Shown here one piece after another: positions 1 to 8,400 of a DNA stretch of 11,585 nt. A program made the translations under genes and the position numbers. This DNA is from Thiotrichaceae bacterium (lineage in GTDB: Bacteria > Pseudomonadota > Gammaproteobacteria > Thiotrichales > Thiotrichaceae). The notes beneath the pieces are model-generated. The model was not told the DNA's origin. It saw nothing but the letters and a program-made list of their open reading frames with translations, and made no database searches. Location: assembly GCA_024762625.1 (NCBI GenBank), contig JANTHA010000041.1:1-11585 (forward strand), given 5' to 3'. Every line of letters begins with the position of its first letter. Position 1 is the stretch's first letter.

Positions 1-45
1 TATCATTTGCAACATGTTCACTTGCTCTCTCATTTTGATATAAAC

Positions 46-72
46 GCATACTTAAAAAATAAACAGGTATGC
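46..72. other. Inverted repeat GCATAC/GTATGC, possible weak hairpin after rseC
   Basis: GCATAC at 46-51 pairs with GTATGC at 67-72 across a 15-nt AT-rich loop. On the minus strand this sits about 85 bases past the rseC stop and is followed by GTTTATAT. The stem is short, the loop is large and there is no clean T-run, so it is a poor intrinsic terminator; an operator is equally possible. Confidence 0.2.
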
Positions 73-80
73 TCTTAAGA

Positions 81-106
81 TCTTCTTGTCGTATCTTTTT
101 GTCGTA
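81..106. repeat. 13-bp tandem duplication (2 copies)
   Basis: Copy one at 81-93 reads TCTTCTTGTCGTA and copy two at 94-106 reads TCTTTTTGTCGTA, one mismatch in 13. The octamer TTGTCGTA recurs exactly at 86-93 and 99-106. It lies between rseC and whatever gene follows. It could be a slippage product or a pair of regulator sites. Confidence 0.7.
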
Positions 107-157
107 ACGTTAAATCTTTATCTCATTATCTGGATAATTCATATTTTCAAGAAAAAA

Positions 158-676
158 TCAGGAAGGTTTGTGTCTGATGACCCGCCAATCGTTTGACTGA
201 GATGAAGCAGTTTCAACCATCACCGGTTCTATATCCCGCTGGAAACGGGATGCAGATAAGCGACGTTTGACCAGATAAAGCCCCACAAACAAGCCGCTCA
301 ATCCTGAAATAATGCCTGGCGTTTCTCCGAAGCCGGATTGTCCAAACAGCGTCTGTCCAATCCAGGCAAATACAATCAGTCCCAGCAGGGGCAGCAAATA
401 GGTTAACATCGTGATTTTCAACAGACTCTTTGCGCCAAGTTCAATAACGACCTGATCTCCCACAGCCGCTTCCAGTGTATTAGCTACGCGCAGGCCTTCA
501 TTTTTCAGTGTAGCCTCAAGCAGTGGTTTGAGCAAATTGGTGCTGGAACAACTACTTTTAGATGAGCAGCTTGAACAAACAGAATCATCTACGCTGCTAA
601 CCCAGGCGTAGCCATTCTCGACTTTTCTGATTGACACGACTTGTTGAACCGCATCATTTGTATTCAGACTTGTCAT
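158..676 (-). CDS. rseC: RseC/MucC family membrane protein
   Basis: This is the last visible gene of the rpoE-rse operon. RseC proteins are small inner-membrane proteins; the family has been linked to tuning of sigma-E and, in E. coli, to reduction of SoxR together with the Rsx electron-transport complex. From the start chosen here it is 172 residues (E. coli about 159). The N-terminal domain carries Cys34, Cys37 and Cys43 in CSSCSSKSSC, followed by two hydrophobic segments near residues 86-107 and 120-137 and a short basic tail. The position equivalent to the first of four E. coli cysteines appears to be Ser. The start at 676 is preferred over an in-frame ATG at 739 because it follows GGAAAAAGTC and matches the family N-terminus; the longer form would overlap rseB. 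The gap to the rseB stop is 34 bp. Confidence 0.9.
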   Translation of the reverse strand: MTSLNTNDAVQQVVSIRKVENGYAWVSSVDDSVCSSCSSKSSCSSTNLLKPLLEATLKNEGLRVANTLEAAVGDQVVIELGAKSLLKITMLTYLLPLLGLIVFAWIGQTLFGQSGFGETPGIISGLSGLFVGLYLVKRRLSASRFQRDIEPVMVETASSQSNDWRVIRHKPS

Positions 677-710
677 GACTTTTTCCGAAGGCGCTGAATT
701 ATCCACAGAC

Positions 711-1967
711 TTATTTGTTTCGCCGTAAACTGTTAACAATGGCTTTCAGCGTGCTTTCTGGCACCTCTCCGACCACTGTAATCAGAAAATTATCCTTTTT
801 TCGACTAATCACATTCAAAGCCCCTGAATTAACCAGAATGCCATGTTTATGAGCAAAGCCGTGTAACTTGTTATGGGAAGACATAGGCGATACAAAAACC
901 GACAAGGAACTCAGACCATCCGAAATCACATAGTGCCTGGTCGGCGTTTCATCATTAGCTGAGGATTTCACTGGCGGAGCCTCGGAAATTTCAAAACCTG
1001 CCGGTAAAGTTTCCATTATCCAGCCATCATCAAGTTGACTGGAGCGAATGCGGCGCGCCTTGGGCGCATTCAGCATGATTGTGGTTGATTTCGCCTGAAC
1101 CACCTTGACTTTCGGGGCCGGCATGTCGCCGAGAAATTCAGGCGCAGATTTCTTAAGCTCTATTTCAACATCCAGCGGCAAAGTCTCAACCAGATTATCA
1201 GCCGCAAGGGTGTTTAAACCATTAACAACGCTTCTATCACGGTTATTTCCCCGGACTGATCCAGTCCCGTCGGCGGCGTCAAGCTCCGCTTCACCCCCTG
1301 ATTGGCTACTGTATTGTATGGATGTAAACATAAACTGTTCTACTGGCCTGTGTGTTTTACCAACCAGCATATAATCAAGAAGCAAACCTGATTTTGTGTC
1401 AATGCAATATTTTTGCAAATAACGCGCCCTGTCTTTTGGTCTCGCCGTAATAATCCGGCAGGGAATATTGGCTACACGATTTTCTCGTCCCAGGTCAAAG
1501 GAGTAGACCTTTTCCATTTGTGGGCGAATCACCGGGATAGATGACAACGAGAACCCCTTGAGTTCGCGAGACACCTCGCTTCCCTGTTCATTCAGACGCA
1601 CGACGCGTTCACGCTCAACGCCATTGATCACGGAATGAGTAATGTGCAGGGTTGACAGCGAATCATCGCGGCGATAAACCAGCGTACCGCTATAATTAAG
1701 CTGGTGTAATGCATGGCGCATACGGTTTAATAACTGCATGGCCTCATTTTGAGTCTGGCTTGCGCCATGCGTATGTTGGGTTTGCGGTGTATTAGCTTGC
1801 GCGTTGTTCTCTTGCGCATTGTTCGCTTGCCCGGAGTTAGCGGCTTGCGCGTTGTTATTGGCTTGCGCGTATACAGCAGGCGTTAAAAATGTTAAACATA
1901 ATGAAGCGACCGCTAATGAAAAGCGCATCAATGCGTGGGACTTCACCCTCCCTGAAAAAGTACTCAT
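711..1967 (-). CDS. rseB: RseB/MucB periplasmic sigma-E regulator
   Basis: RseB binds the periplasmic part of RseA and shields it from site-1 protease until lipoprotein or LPS damage signals release it. The chosen start gives 418 residues with a signal peptide ending near VYA (residue 34); an upstream in-frame ATG at 2045 would prepend 26 residues rich in Cys and Arg and hide the signal, so it is rejected. A GGGG stretch lies about 13 nt before the chosen ATG. After a Q/N-rich segment (about 35-68), the LolA-like lipid-sensing domain runs from about 75 to 220 (LNYSGTLVYRR onward) with two cysteines at 170 and 188. A long polar linker (about 221-309) leads to the C-terminal domain (SQLDDGWIMETLPAGFEI onward). 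At 418 residues it is about 100 longer than E. coli RseB, the excess lying in the two low-complexity segments. It follows rseA by 78 bp. Confidence 0.93.
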   Translation of the reverse strand: MSTFSGRVKSHALMRFSLAVASLCLTFLTPAVYAQANNNAQAANSGQANNAQENNAQANTPQTQHTHGASQTQNEAMQLLNRMRHALHQLNYSGTLVYRRDDSLSTLHITHSVINGVERERVVRLNEQGSEVSRELKGFSLSSIPVIRPQMEKVYSFDLGRENRVANIPCRIITARPKDRARYLQKYCIDTKSGLLLDYMLVGKTHRPVEQFMFTSIQYSSQSGGEAELDAADGTGSVRGNNRDRSVVNGLNTLAADNLVETLPLDVEIELKKSAPEFLGDMPAPKVKVVQAKSTTIMLNAPKARRIRSSQLDDGWIMETLPAGFEISEAPPVKSSANDETPTRHYVISDGLSSLSVFVSPMSSHNKLHGFAHKHGILVNSGALNVISRKKDNFLITVVGEVPESTLKAIVNSLRRNK

Positions 1968-2045
1968 TGATAAATATTCGCCCCTGTTTCTATAACGCTT
2001 ACTACAACACTTATGACCTGACAAGCTTAACAACATGGAAATCAT

Positions 2046-2867
2046 TTAATAATCCGAATAAGCGATGACGCGAACCGAGGGAACAAAAGCATTGGTAGAT
2101 GCATATTTCATATGACTATCGACGTAACGTTTTAACAAGGCGCGTGTTTTCATATCCGCCTGACGATAAAAAGGATCTGACAAGACATTACCCTGTGGAC
2201 TGGCCGTGGCTGAGTTAACCACTGTTTCCTCTTGCCGCAAGATATTTTTCTGGATACTTGGCAAAGATTCAGCAGAAGCAAGAACTGCCTTATCCACCTG
2301 TTTCTGGGTCAACTCTGATTGATTTGGGGTATTGCTTACAATCTTTGCAGCGTCATTATCGGTGTCAGTAATTGAAAGACTCGTTAAACGACTGGAATTT
2401 GATAAACCAGACTGCCCCCAGTAATACTGAAAGCCAACAACCGCAACTGCGGCAACAGACGCCGCCATGGCGAATCCGCCGACAGGGCGCAACCATCGGC
2501 CAAATAAGCCTGAGTTCTCCGTATTTTGTTTTTGCGTTGCTGGTTTTCGTTCTAAGGAAGATCCAGAAGAACCAGATGTGTTCGCATACAAAGTCTGTGA
2601 AGAATACGCTGGTTCGGATTCAAGTTGCCGGCGAACCCCCTGCAAAAAATCAGGCCCGGCAAAACAGGCGGATTCCTCACTATGCAATGTTTCGCTAATG
2701 AGTGCATAATTTGCGAGTTTTTGAGCAAGAAAATCATCGCGCTCAAGCTCGTCAAGCACCCTTTTTCGTTCAAAATCTCCGACCTCATCGTCTAACAATG
2801 CCGATAAATATTCTATTAGCGCAGCATCTTGTGAAGAGCCTTTGCGATTTGTAGTGCTGGTACTCAT
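2046..2867 (-). CDS. rseA: RseA/MucA anti-sigma-E factor
   Basis: This single-pass inner-membrane protein sequesters RpoE in the cytoplasm and is destroyed stepwise by site-1 and site-2 proteases during envelope stress. The N-terminal anti-sigma domain covers about residues 15-85, including EYLSALLDDEVGDFERKRVL, typical of RseA/MucA. A low-complexity Ser/Thr/Gln stretch (about 88-120) leads to one transmembrane helix at about 128-148. The periplasmic part (149-273) has a variable linker and a conserved-looking C-terminus (ALLKRYVDSHMKYAS, then VPSVRVIAYSDY) like that of MucA proteins. At 273 residues it is longer than E. coli RseA (216) or Pseudomonas MucA (194), mainly because of the linkers. 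The ATG at 2867 follows GAGAGAATGAA. The gene is 152 bp downstream of rpoE and is followed by rseB. Confidence 0.93.
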   Translation of the reverse strand: MSTSTTNRKGSSQDAALIEYLSALLDDEVGDFERKRVLDELERDDFLAQKLANYALISETLHSEESACFAGPDFLQGVRRQLESEPAYSSQTLYANTSGSSGSSLERKPATQKQNTENSGLFGRWLRPVGGFAMAASVAAVAVVGFQYYWGQSGLSNSSRLTSLSITDTDNDAAKIVSNTPNQSELTQKQVDKAVLASAESLPSIQKNILRQEETVVNSATASPQGNVLSDPFYRQADMKTRALLKRYVDSHMKYASTNAFVPSVRVIAYSDY

Positions 2868-2885
2868 TTCATTCTCTCAATCATC

Positions 2886-2920
2886 TGTTTTCTATGACCG
2901 TCAGTTTAAAATTTAGTTCG
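2886..2920 (-). promoter_or_regulatory. Candidate sigma-E-type promoter before rseA
   Basis: On the minus strand CGAACTA (2920-2914) is followed after 15 bases by GTCATA (2898-2893). The sigma-E consensus in E. coli is GGAACTT, about 15 bases, then GTCTAA, so this matches 5 of 7 and 4 of 6 positions at the right spacing. Transcription would start near 2886, some 18 bases before the rseA start codon. The match is imperfect and the region is AT-rich. Confidence 0.35.
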
Positions 2921-2994
2921 TGGTCAAACAAAACAATCCATCAGTTTTTATACGAATTCTTATATGTCCATTTAACTCAATTTTTAAGCTAGCG

Positions 2995-3029
2995 AATTTA
3001 ACTAATTTAACTAATTTAACTAATTTAAC
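2995..3029. repeat. 9-bp tandem repeat spanning the rpoE stop codon
   Basis: Three exact copies of AATTTAACT occupy 2995-3003, 3004-3012 and 3013-3021, and a partial fourth copy (8 of 9) reaches 3029. Read on the minus strand the unit is TTAAATTAG-like. The rpoE stop codon TAG (3022-3020) is part of the array, and because the unit is a multiple of three there are further in-frame TAG codons at 3013-3011 and 3004-3002. Confidence 0.9.
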
Positions 3030-3595
3030 AACGGCGCCAACTCTTTCTCAATAGCTTCGCGCGCTCTAAAAATTCGCGAACGCACCGTGCCGATAGGACA
3101 ATCCATGGCTTCGGCAATATCCTCATAGCTAAGCCCTTCCAGTTCGCGCAAAGTAATAGCGATGCGTAATTCATCCGGCAGCGCTTCAATCGTTGACTTG
3201 ACCGTCGCCTGAATTTCTTCACTTAACATTTCACTTTCCGGTGAAGCGTTATCGCGCAATTTGGCGCCGCCATCATATTGTTCCGCTTCCTGCGCATCGA
3301 TATCATCATCCGGCATCCGGCGCGATTTTGAGACCAGATGATTCTTCGCGGTATTGATCGAAATCCGGTATAGCCAGGTATAAAATGCGCTATCGCCACG
3401 AAAATTTTTCAAACCGCGATAAGCCTTGATAAACGCTTCCTGTGAAACATCCATGGCGATATGCGGATCATGCACATAGCGATTCACCAGGTTGATCACT
3501 TTTTGCTGGTATTTCAACACCAGCACATCAAAAGCGCTTTTATCGCCTGATTGTACGCGTCGCACCAGTTCTAAATCTGTTTGGCTTTCGCCCAT
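3020..3595 (-). CDS. rpoE: RNA polymerase sigma-E factor (RpoE/AlgU)
   Basis: This extracytoplasmic-function sigma factor directs transcription of envelope-stress genes. The 191 residues match the usual family length. Sigma region 2 lies at about 22-90, with VHDPHIAMDVSQEAFIKAYR and the promoter-melting segment FRGDSAFYTWLYRISINTAK. Region 4 lies at about 130-185 with the helix-turn-helix GLSYEDIAEAMDCPIGTVRS, after the characteristic ALPDELR. The connecting loop (about 93-125) is acidic. The ATG at 3595 is preceded by AAGGAG at about 10 bases. It is the first gene of rpoE-rseA-rseB-rseC and is divergent from nadB. No clear sigma-E promoter is visible upstream. The last codons and stop lie inside a 9-bp tandem repeat. 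Confidence 0.97.
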   Translation of the reverse strand: MGESQTDLELVRRVQSGDKSAFDVLVLKYQQKVINLVNRYVHDPHIAMDVSQEAFIKAYRGLKNFRGDSAFYTWLYRISINTAKNHLVSKSRRMPDDDIDAQEAEQYDGGAKLRDNASPESEMLSEEIQATVKSTIEALPDELRIAITLRELEGLSYEDIAEAMDCPIGTVRSRIFRAREAIEKELAPLLN

Positions 3596-3797
3596 TAGGG
3601 CTTTTCTCCTTCAGGTATTATTTTTTTGATAAAAGGTAAACAGATGTGCATGAAACAAAAAACTATAGAACCGAAGCCCCGATTCTACTCCCAAATTCAT
3701 AACACTGGCTGAATACACAAAAAACAATAATCCCCAATTAAATCAATTGCGCGTATGATAATCTAATATCTACACTTAACCAACCCTACAACACACT
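3596..3797. promoter_or_regulatory. Divergent rpoE/nadB intergenic region
   Basis: These 202 bases must carry promoters for both operons. The best -10 candidates overlap each other: TATGAT at 3754-3759 toward nadB, and TATCAT on the other strand (3760-3755) toward rpoE, the latter with TTGGTT 17 bases upstream. Neither has a good -35 hexamer. The rpoE leader would be about 150 nt. No AACTT-type sigma-E -35 element was found on the rpoE strand. Confidence 0.35.
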
Positions 3798-5429
3798 ATG
3801 TACGATGTTTTAATTATTGGCAGCGGCGCTGCAGGTTTAAGCCTCGCCTTAAATCTCCCCGACTCACTCAAGATAGCCATATTAAGCAAGGAAGAACTGA
3901 CCGAAGGCAGCACGTTCTATGCCCAGGGCGGCATCTCTGCAGTGCTGGATAAATCCGATTCTTTCGAATCGCATATCGCCGACACACTGGACTCTGGGGC
4001 CGGACTTTGCGATGAAGATGTGGTCCGTCATGTGGTGGAAAACGGGCCGCAAGCAATCCATTGGTTATTACAATCCGGCGTGCCGTTTACCCGGGAAAAT
4101 AATGATATTGAAGGCCTGGATGGTTTGCATCTGACCCGCGAAGGCGGCCACTCAAACAGACGCGTGGCGCACGCTGCAGACGCAAGCGGCAAGGCGATAG
4201 AAACCACATTGGTATCGCTGGTCAAGGAAAAACCCAATATTGAATTATTTGAACACCATATCGCCATCGATCTGATTACCAGCCGACAATTAGCCATAAA
4301 AAAACAGCAAAAACAAAAAAATCGCTGTTATGGCGCCTATGTTCTGGATAACTCAAGCAAAAAAAAGCACAGGATCAAAACCTTTGCGGCGCGTTTTACC
4401 GTACTGGCGTCTGGCGGAGCCAGCAAAGTCTACCTTTACACCAGCAATCCGGACGGCGCCAGCGGAGACGGTATCGCCATGAGCTGGCGCGCAGGCTGCC
4501 GGATCGCCAATATGGAATTCATGCAATTTCACCCCACCTGTCTGTACCATCCGCATGCCAAATCCAACCTGATTACCGAAGCGGTGCGCGGCGAAGGCGG
4601 CAAACTATTGTTGCCTGACGGTACGCGCTTTATGCCAAAATACGACCCGCGCGCCGAACTTGCGCCGCGCGATATTGTGGCGCGCACCATCGACCATGAA
4701 ATGAAGCGCCTGGGGATAGATTCAGTATTTCTTGATATTAGCCACAAACCCAAAGCGTTTATTGTCCAGCATTTTCCCAATGTCTACGCCATGTGTAAAA
4801 AATTCGGTTACGACATGAGCAAGGAGCCGGTGCCAGTGGTGCCTGCTGCGCATTATACCTGTGGCGGTGTGATGGTGGACGAATCAGGGCATAGCGATAT
4901 CGACGGACTCTACGCCATCGGCGAAACCACCTTCACCGGCCTGCATGGCGCAAATCGCATGGCCAGTAATTCCTTGCTCGAATGCGTAGTCTATGGGCAA
5001 GCGGCCGCTAAAGATATCAGCCAGCGCGCCACCAATAAAAAAACCGGCATAAGCGAAGAACAAATTCCTGACTGGGACGAAAGCCGCGTCACCGACTCGG
5101 ACGAACGCGTTGTTATCAACCACAACTGGGACGAGATTCGCCGCTTCATGTGGGACTATGTAGGCATCGTGCGCACCACCAAACGACTGCAACGCGCACG
5201 CAACCGCATAGACTTACTACTCAACGAAATTGACGAATACTACTCCAATTTCCGCGTCACCCACGACCTGATCGAATTGAGAAACCTTGCTGAAGTCGCA
5301 TCCCTGATCATCCGCTCGGCGCAGCGACGCCACGAAAGCCGCGGATTGCATTACACCCTGGATTATCCGCAAACCGACCCGAAACTGGATCATGTCAATA
5401 CCATTATGGATCCAATCAAACGGCGCTAG
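3798..5429 (+). CDS. nadB: L-aspartate oxidase
   Basis: NadB is a cytosolic FAD enzyme that oxidises L-aspartate to iminoaspartate, which NadA converts to quinolinate for NAD synthesis. The 543 residues match E. coli NadB (540) nearly end to end. Visible motifs are the dinucleotide-binding [11 protein letters not shown] (8-18), [14 protein letters not shown] (38-51), [20 protein letters not shown] (114-133), the FAD-contact segment [17 protein letters not shown] (217-233), FHPT (244-247), [10 protein letters not shown] (287-296), [11 protein letters not shown] (351-361) and [15 protein letters not shown] (381-395). Catalytic-site candidates Glu115, His245, Arg291 and His352 are all present. 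The C-terminal helical domain (about 430-540) includes [14 protein letters not shown] Lys-rich insert at 167-192 coincides with A-runs. The leader before the ATG lacks any recognisable Shine-Dalgarno sequence. The gene ends 28 bp from the convergent RND permease gene. Confidence 0.97.
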   Translation: MYDVLIIGSGAAGLSLALNLPDSLKIAILSKEELTEGSTFYAQGGISAVLDKSDSFESHIADTLDSGAGLCDEDVVRHVVENGPQAIHWLLQSGVPFTRENNDIEGLDGLHLTREGGHSNRRVAHAADASGKAIETTLVSLVKEKPNIELFEHHIAIDLITSRQLAIKKQQKQKNRCYGAYVLDNSSKKKHRIKTFAARFTVLASGGASKVYLYTSNPDGASGDGIAMSWRAGCRIANMEFMQFHPTCLYHPHAKSNLITEAVRGEGGKLLLPDGTRFMPKYDPRAELAPRDIVARTIDHEMKRLGIDSVFLDISHKPKAFIVQHFPNVYAMCKKFGYDMSKEPVPVVPAAHYTCGGVMVDESGHSDIDGLYAIGETTFTGLHGANRMASNSLLECVVYGQAAAKDISQRATNKKTGISEEQIPDWDESRVTDSDERVVINHNWDEIRRFMWDYVGIVRTTKRLQRARNRIDLLLNEIDEYYSNFRVTHDLIELRNLAEVASLIIRSAQRRHESRGLHYTLDYPQTDPKLDHVNTIMDPIKRR

Positions 5430-5448
5430 TTAAACAAAGTTAAACAAA
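5429..5448. repeat. 10-bp direct repeat at the nadB/RND junction
   Basis: GTTAAACAAA occurs twice back to back (5429-5438 and 5439-5448), beginning at the last base of the nadB stop codon. It occupies most of the 28-bp gap between the two convergent genes. No stem-loop followed by a T-run was found here for either strand. Confidence 0.7.
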
Positions 5449-5457
5449 AACAAGCGG

Positions 5458-8400
5458 CTAAAGCGTCGCGACGATTTTATCCACCCGCTTTCTCACATAC
5501 ATGAAATAAAGCAGGGGTATAACCACCAGGGTTAGCACCGTTGAAACCAGGATGCCGGAGATCAGTGCAATGGCAAGCCCGCCAAAGATCGGATCATCCA
5601 GAATAAACATGGCGCCCACCATGGCGGCTACCGCCGTGAGTATGATCGGCATGGCGCGCACCGCGCTGGAGTTGATTATCGCCTCTTTGAGTTCAACGCC
5701 GGATTTAAGCTGTTCATTAATAAAATCAACCAGCAAAATCGAGTTGCGTACAATAATGCCGGCAAGCGCAATCATGCCGATCATGGACGTTGCGGTGAAT
5801 TGCTTTTCCATCAGCCAGTGCGCCGGCATCACGCCGATGATAGTCAGCGGAATGGGCGACATGATCACCAGCGGCACCATATAGGAACGGAACTGTGCGA
5901 CAATCAGCAGGAAAATCATGATCATGCCGACGCCATAGGCGATGCCCATGTCGCGGAAGGTTTCATAGGTAATCTGCCATTCACCGTCCCATTTAAGGCT
6001 GTAAAAATAAGGATCATCCGGCGGTGAAAAATAGAACTGCTCAACATCCTGCCCATAAACCTGCACCGGCTTTTCCTTGATTCCCCTGGCTATTTCGAAC
6101 ATACCATACAAGGGACTATCAATCCTGCCGGTCATATCGCCCGTCACGTAGACAACTGGCAGCAGATCCTTATGATTGATGGAATGCTCACGGCTTGTTT
6201 CCACCACATTGACAACTTCAGACATGGGAACCAGAACACCGCTCTGGCTACGCACCCGCAGGGACAATACAGACTGTATTTTGTCCTTATTGGCTACCGG
6301 AAACTCAAGTCGGATCGGCACTGCATATTTCAGATTTTTGCCATGTAAAAATCCGACATCCTCACCGCCCAGAACGGTCTTGATAGCTGAGCTGATTGAC
6401 TGTTGAGAAACGCCCAGAATAGCCGCTTTTTGCCTATCCACTTTGACAATAAGACGCTTTTGCAAGGCTTCCACGCTGTCGTCAATATCATCAATATCAG
6501 CACTTTGTTCAAAGATATCGCGAATCTGTCTTGCGACATCGATCTGACCCTGATATTCGAGGCCATAGACCTCTGCGACAATCGGCGCCATCACGGGCGG
6601 ACCAGGCGGCACTTCCACAACCTTCACATTAGCATTATATTTTTTGGCGGTTTCACGCAACTTATTGCGCACATCCAGAGCAATTTCATGGCTTTTACGC
6701 TCGCGCGCATGTTTATCGGTCAGGTTGACCTGAATATCGCCCACATTTGAACCTTTGCGCAAATAATACTGCCTGACCAGACCATTAAAGTTAATCGGCG
6801 CAGCTGTTCCGGCATAAACCTGATAATCAGTCACTTCTTCGACATCATCCAGCTTGATCGCCAGATCATTAAGCACTCTGGTTGTCTGTTCCAAAGTCGT
6901 TCCTTCAGGCATATCCACGACAATCTGGAATTCTGCCTTGTTATCAAACGGCAGCATTTTAAGAATTACCTTCTCGAAAGGAAAAGCCAGGGAGACAGAT
7001 ACAACAATCAAGATGGGGATAATGACAAACAGCAATAAAACACGCTTTAGACCACCGCCCTTTTCGCGTAAAAATGGCCCCATGACCTTGTTAAAGAAGC
7101 GCTTGGCGCGTGTTTCCCTGGGCTTTCCATGTTCGTCATCATCATGCGTATGGCGGCTAAAATCAACATTCGCCAGTACTTTGTTAGTCATCCAGGGCGT
7201 TACCACATAGGCGACCGCCAGCGATAGAAGCATGCCCATGCTGGCATTAATCGGAATCGGACTCATGTAGGGCCCCATCAGGCCAGTCACGAACGCCATC
7301 GGCAACAACGCGGCGATCACCGCGAAAGTGGCGAGAATGGTTGGCCCGCCAACTTCATCCACGGCATAGGGAATCGCCTCCACCAGCTTGCGCCCCCCCA
7401 TCACCATGTGCCGGTGGATATTCTCCACCACCACGATCGCATCATCCACCAGAATACCGATAGAAAAAATCAAGGCAAACAGGGAAACGCGATTAAGCGT
7501 AAAGCCATAGGCCCAGGAAGCAAACAGGGTCAGCGCCAGTGTGATTACCACGGCTGCGCCCACAATGAACGCCTCACGGATACCCAGCGTCAGCCAGATC
7601 AATGCCGCAACCGCCAGGGTCTCAATAATCAGTTTGTGTATCAGCTTGTCGGACTTGGCTTTGGCGGTATCGCCATAGTTACGCGTCACAGTGACATTAA
7701 CGCCATCAGGAATGAAAGTGCCTTTGAGTTGCTCAATGCGTTTGATGACATTATTTGACACATCCACCGCATTGACCCCGGGTTGTTTGGCTATGGAAAT
7801 GGTTACAGCCGGCGATTTTTCTCCGGGAGCGAGCCCCTTGTGGGAAGCGCCCTTTGCGGTAGCAAAACTGACATAGGTTTCGGCGGAATCAGGACCATGC
7901 TCTATACGCGCGACATCGCGCAAAAAAACCGGACTGCCCTTGGAAACTCCGACAACCAGGTCGCCGATTTCATCTTCATTACTCAGAAAAGCGCCAGCGA
8001 CAACCTGAACTTCGGTGTTTTTATCAACCAAAGACAAGGCGTCCGAGGCCGCATTACTGGCGGCCAATGCATTACGCAAATCATTCAGTGAAATATTATA
8101 TCCGGCCAGTTTGGCGCTATCCAGCAACACATGAACGACGCGTTTGGTTGAACCCACCGTATAAATATTGCGCGTTCCCGGCACCCGTTTCAACTCCGCT
8201 TCAATGGCGTGTGCAACCTGGGTTAATTCATAGGCTCCGCGTTGTTCATCATCCGTCCACAAGGTCAATGCAACGATAGGCACGTCATCAATGCCTTTCG
8301 GCTTGATAAGCGGCATACCCACGCCAAGATTCTGCGGCAACCAATCCTGATTGGAAGCAATTTTATTATACAAGCGCACCAGCGCATCGGTGCGATCCAA

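Larger units (their letters stand above)
1..157. other. Gene-free segment downstream of rseC
   Basis: This AT-rich stretch lies beyond the stop codon of rseC and shows no convincing reading frame on either strand. It contains a 13-bp tandem duplication (81-106) and a 6-bp inverted repeat (46-51 with 67-72). In many gammaproteobacteria a periplasmic protease gene (mucD/degP family) follows rseC, so this may be a leader or spacer before such a gene, but nothing within the window shows it. Confidence 0.6.

Noticed and set aside
574..576. Missing first cysteine in the RseC Cys cluster as a novelty
   Set aside because: Three-cysteine versions are, to my knowledge, common in RseC/MucC of other gammaproteobacteria, so this is ordinary variation.
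677..739. Longer RseC start overlapping rseB
   Set aside because: The extra 21 residues have no family counterpart, and the internal ATG at 676 has a ribosome-binding site and the right family start.
1968..2045. N-terminal extension of RseB from the ATG directly after the rseA stop
   Set aside because: It would place Cys/Arg-rich residues ahead of a good signal peptide and has no family support; the ATG at 1967 is preferred.
5464..5480. CGTCGCGACG followed by ATTTTAT as a nadB terminator
   Set aside because: The stem could be only about three pairs with a four-base loop, the T-run is interrupted, and it lies in the end of the permease gene.
6854..7210. Open frames of 60-118 codons on the plus strand opposite the RND permease and adaptor
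   Set aside because: They are antisense to a clearly conserved permease, have no family resemblance and lack ribosome-binding sites; they are by-products of the codon use of the real gene.
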